Below, one piece after another: positions 5,408-6,593 of a stretch of 6,593 nt of DNA (position 1 is the stretch's first letter; the number at the start of each line of letters is the position of its first letter). Both the position numbers and the translations under genes were made by a program. The stretch is from Saprospiraceae bacterium. GTDB lineage: Bacteria > Bacteroidota > Bacteroidia > Chitinophagales > Saprospiraceae. The notes beneath the pieces were generated by a model, which made no database searches, was not told the origin of the DNA, and was given only the letters and a program-made list of their open reading frames with translations. The DNA is taken from NCBI GenBank assembly GCA_027031145.1, contig JALVEG010000627.1, positions 1-6,593 on the forward strand, in the 5' to 3' direction.

Positions 5408-6593
5408 TTAATCAATCCTGTAAACCTTGTATTCCCCATTTTCAATAATAATAGGTTTATCCAAATTCACATCTTTATACTGCACCATATAATCTATTCC
5501 CTGTTCTTTAAATTTTTTTAATCTTTCTTTATCTATTCTCTTATAATTATCTTTTGCTACCTCAAAAAGATTCTTGCCGGATTTTCTGGTTTTGATATCA
5601 ACTCCATAAATCTCTTTGATACGATCATACCATTCTCCCAAAGCATCCCGGCGGTGAACAACCGATTTGAAATCGATATAAGCACTTCTTTCCGAATAAA
5701 ATTTGAATCCGGTAAATTCCATTGGATAAATAAAAACGGCATTTTTGTCTGAAATATTTTTTGCTTTCATTCCTATATCTTCTTCAGAGGACAAGTTCAT
5801 ACCATAAACCAATCTGTATGGCTTTTGCTTAAAAAAAGAGAAGCCGGACAAAACCAGAATCCATATTAATACAGTACCAAAACCAAAGGAAATCAATATT
5901 CCTTTATCAAATGCTTTAGTTTTAAAAAACGGAAATTCTTTTTCAAAATATTTCATTACCGCTATCAGCGAAAACAATTCAAGCCAAATTGTTGATTTAA
6001 ACCATTGAGTACTTAATATCAAAGGTAATTTGAATAAAAATGCACCTGTCAGATAAACGATTATTCCCAAAATTATCACAAGACTTAGTTTTAATAAATT
6101 TTCCAGTCTATATATTATCATAAAATAAATTCCCAATACATACAAGATGATTTCGATATAATATGATCTCAAAGGAAAATACTGAGGAAAAAAATGGTGT
6201 GCATTTCTGAATTCGAATATCTCAAAATACTCTTTGTCGGTAACTCCGGGATTGTTCACTTCTTTCAACAAAACCACCAGGTAAATACCGGCAATCACAA
6301 TATAAACTATAATCCCGATAAAAGTTTTTCTTTTTTGTTTATCAATATCTCCTGATAAATAATTTACAATTGCAGTTGCAATAAAAATAATAAACAATTG
6401 TGCTCCAACTGTTGGGTGCAATAATGTGGAAAAAATTATTAAAATAAAAGAATTGAATTTATTGTTTTTAAGAAAATAGTAAACAGCCCATACCCCAAAA
6501 ACTTTAGCAACATAACTTGCTATAAACATATTATAAAACAGCTCGTTTCCACCAAGATTGAATTTATACAATGGTATCAAAAGGACTAATATT
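5408..6593 (-). CDS. Polytopic membrane protein, 5' end outside the window (possibly DUF6798-like)
   Basis: The frame is open to the window edge. The first possible start inside is a TTG at 6580, but four further in-frame hydrophobic codons (Ile-Leu-Val-Leu) precede it, so the gene is truncated at its N-terminus. Numbering from that TTG, about seven hydrophobic segments can be seen, near 15-37, 43-75, 87-105, 139-157, 161-190, 196-211 and 228-250. A soluble C-terminal domain follows (about 255-390). Recognisable words are LHPTVGAQLF (54-63), FRNAHHFFPQYFP (124-136), and in the tail AVFIYPMEFTGFKFYSERSAYIDFK followed by ALGEWYDRI (313-321). From memory this pattern fits DUF6798-type membrane proteins, which resemble GT-C glycosyltransferases in layout; I could not test this. 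Function is unknown. The cysteine-rich secreted gene follows after 19 nt. Confidence 0.8.
   Translation of the reverse strand, partial: ILVLLIPLYKFNLGGNELFYNMFIASYVAKVFGVWAVYYFLKNNKFNSFILIIFSTLLHPTVGAQLFIIFIATAIVNYLSGDIDKQKRKTFIGIIVYIVIAGIYLVVLLKEVNNPGVTDKEYFEIFEFRNAHHFFPQYFPLRSYYIEIILYVLGIYFMIIYRLENLLKLSLVIILGIIVYLTGAFLFKLPLILSTQWFKSTIWLELFSLIAVMKYFEKEFPFFKTKAFDKGILISFGFGTVLIWILVLSGFSFFKQKPYRLVYGMNLSSEEDIGMKAKNISDKNAVFIYPMEFTGFKFYSERSAYIDFKSVVHRRDALGEWYDRIKEIYGVDIKTRKSGKNLFEVAKDNYKRIDKERLKKFKEQGIDYMVQYKDVNLDKPIIIENGEYKVYRID

Noticed and set aside
5557..5742. 61-codon minus-strand open frame in another frame
   Set aside because: It lies wholly inside the membrane-protein gene in an alternative frame, and has no family features.

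Overview
The window looks like a chromosomal piece of an AT-rich member of the Bacteroidota. Three things point there. The order DUF3098 - uppP - truB and the pair xer - hpf are familiar Bacteroidota neighbourhoods. None of the six genes whose start is visible has a Shine-Dalgarno sequence. The best promoter candidate (in front of xer) fits the Bacteroidota form TTG - about 20 nt - TAnnTTTG. The lineage below phylum level cannot be read from this sequence.

Layout: every credible gene is on the minus strand, so transcription runs from right to left. At the right edge (5408-6593) is the C-terminal part of a polytopic membrane protein whose start lies outside the window. It is followed after 19 nt by a secreted, cysteine-rich protein of unknown function (4570-5388). 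After a 115-nt gap comes a tight cluster: a DUF3098 small membrane protein, then uppP (undecaprenyl-diphosphate phosphatase) 4 nt later, then truB (tRNA pseudouridine-55 synthase), whose ATG overlaps the uppP stop codon as TAATG. A 67-nt gap with a promoter candidate separates this from a second unit, a XerC/D-type tyrosine recombinase followed 25 nt later by a short ribosome hibernation factor (hpf).

The left 1341 bases hold no gene I can support. They are packed with repeats: a perfect heptamer array at the very left edge; a GC-richer composite inverted repeat (387-497); a palindrome and an inverted pair (578-751); two degenerate heptamer arrays with an NAAC core (1019-1046 and 1156-1211); and a decamer array (1231-1270). 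The arrays at the two ends share a 7-bp period and a closely related unit in opposite orientation. This is the most unusual structure in the window.

Functionally, the recognisable genes are housekeeping: cell-wall lipid carrier recycling, tRNA modification, chromosome dimer resolution and ribosome hibernation. The two right-hand genes form an uncharacterised envelope/secreted pair. I see no CRISPR array, insertion sequence, tRNA, rRNA or convincing rho-independent terminator.
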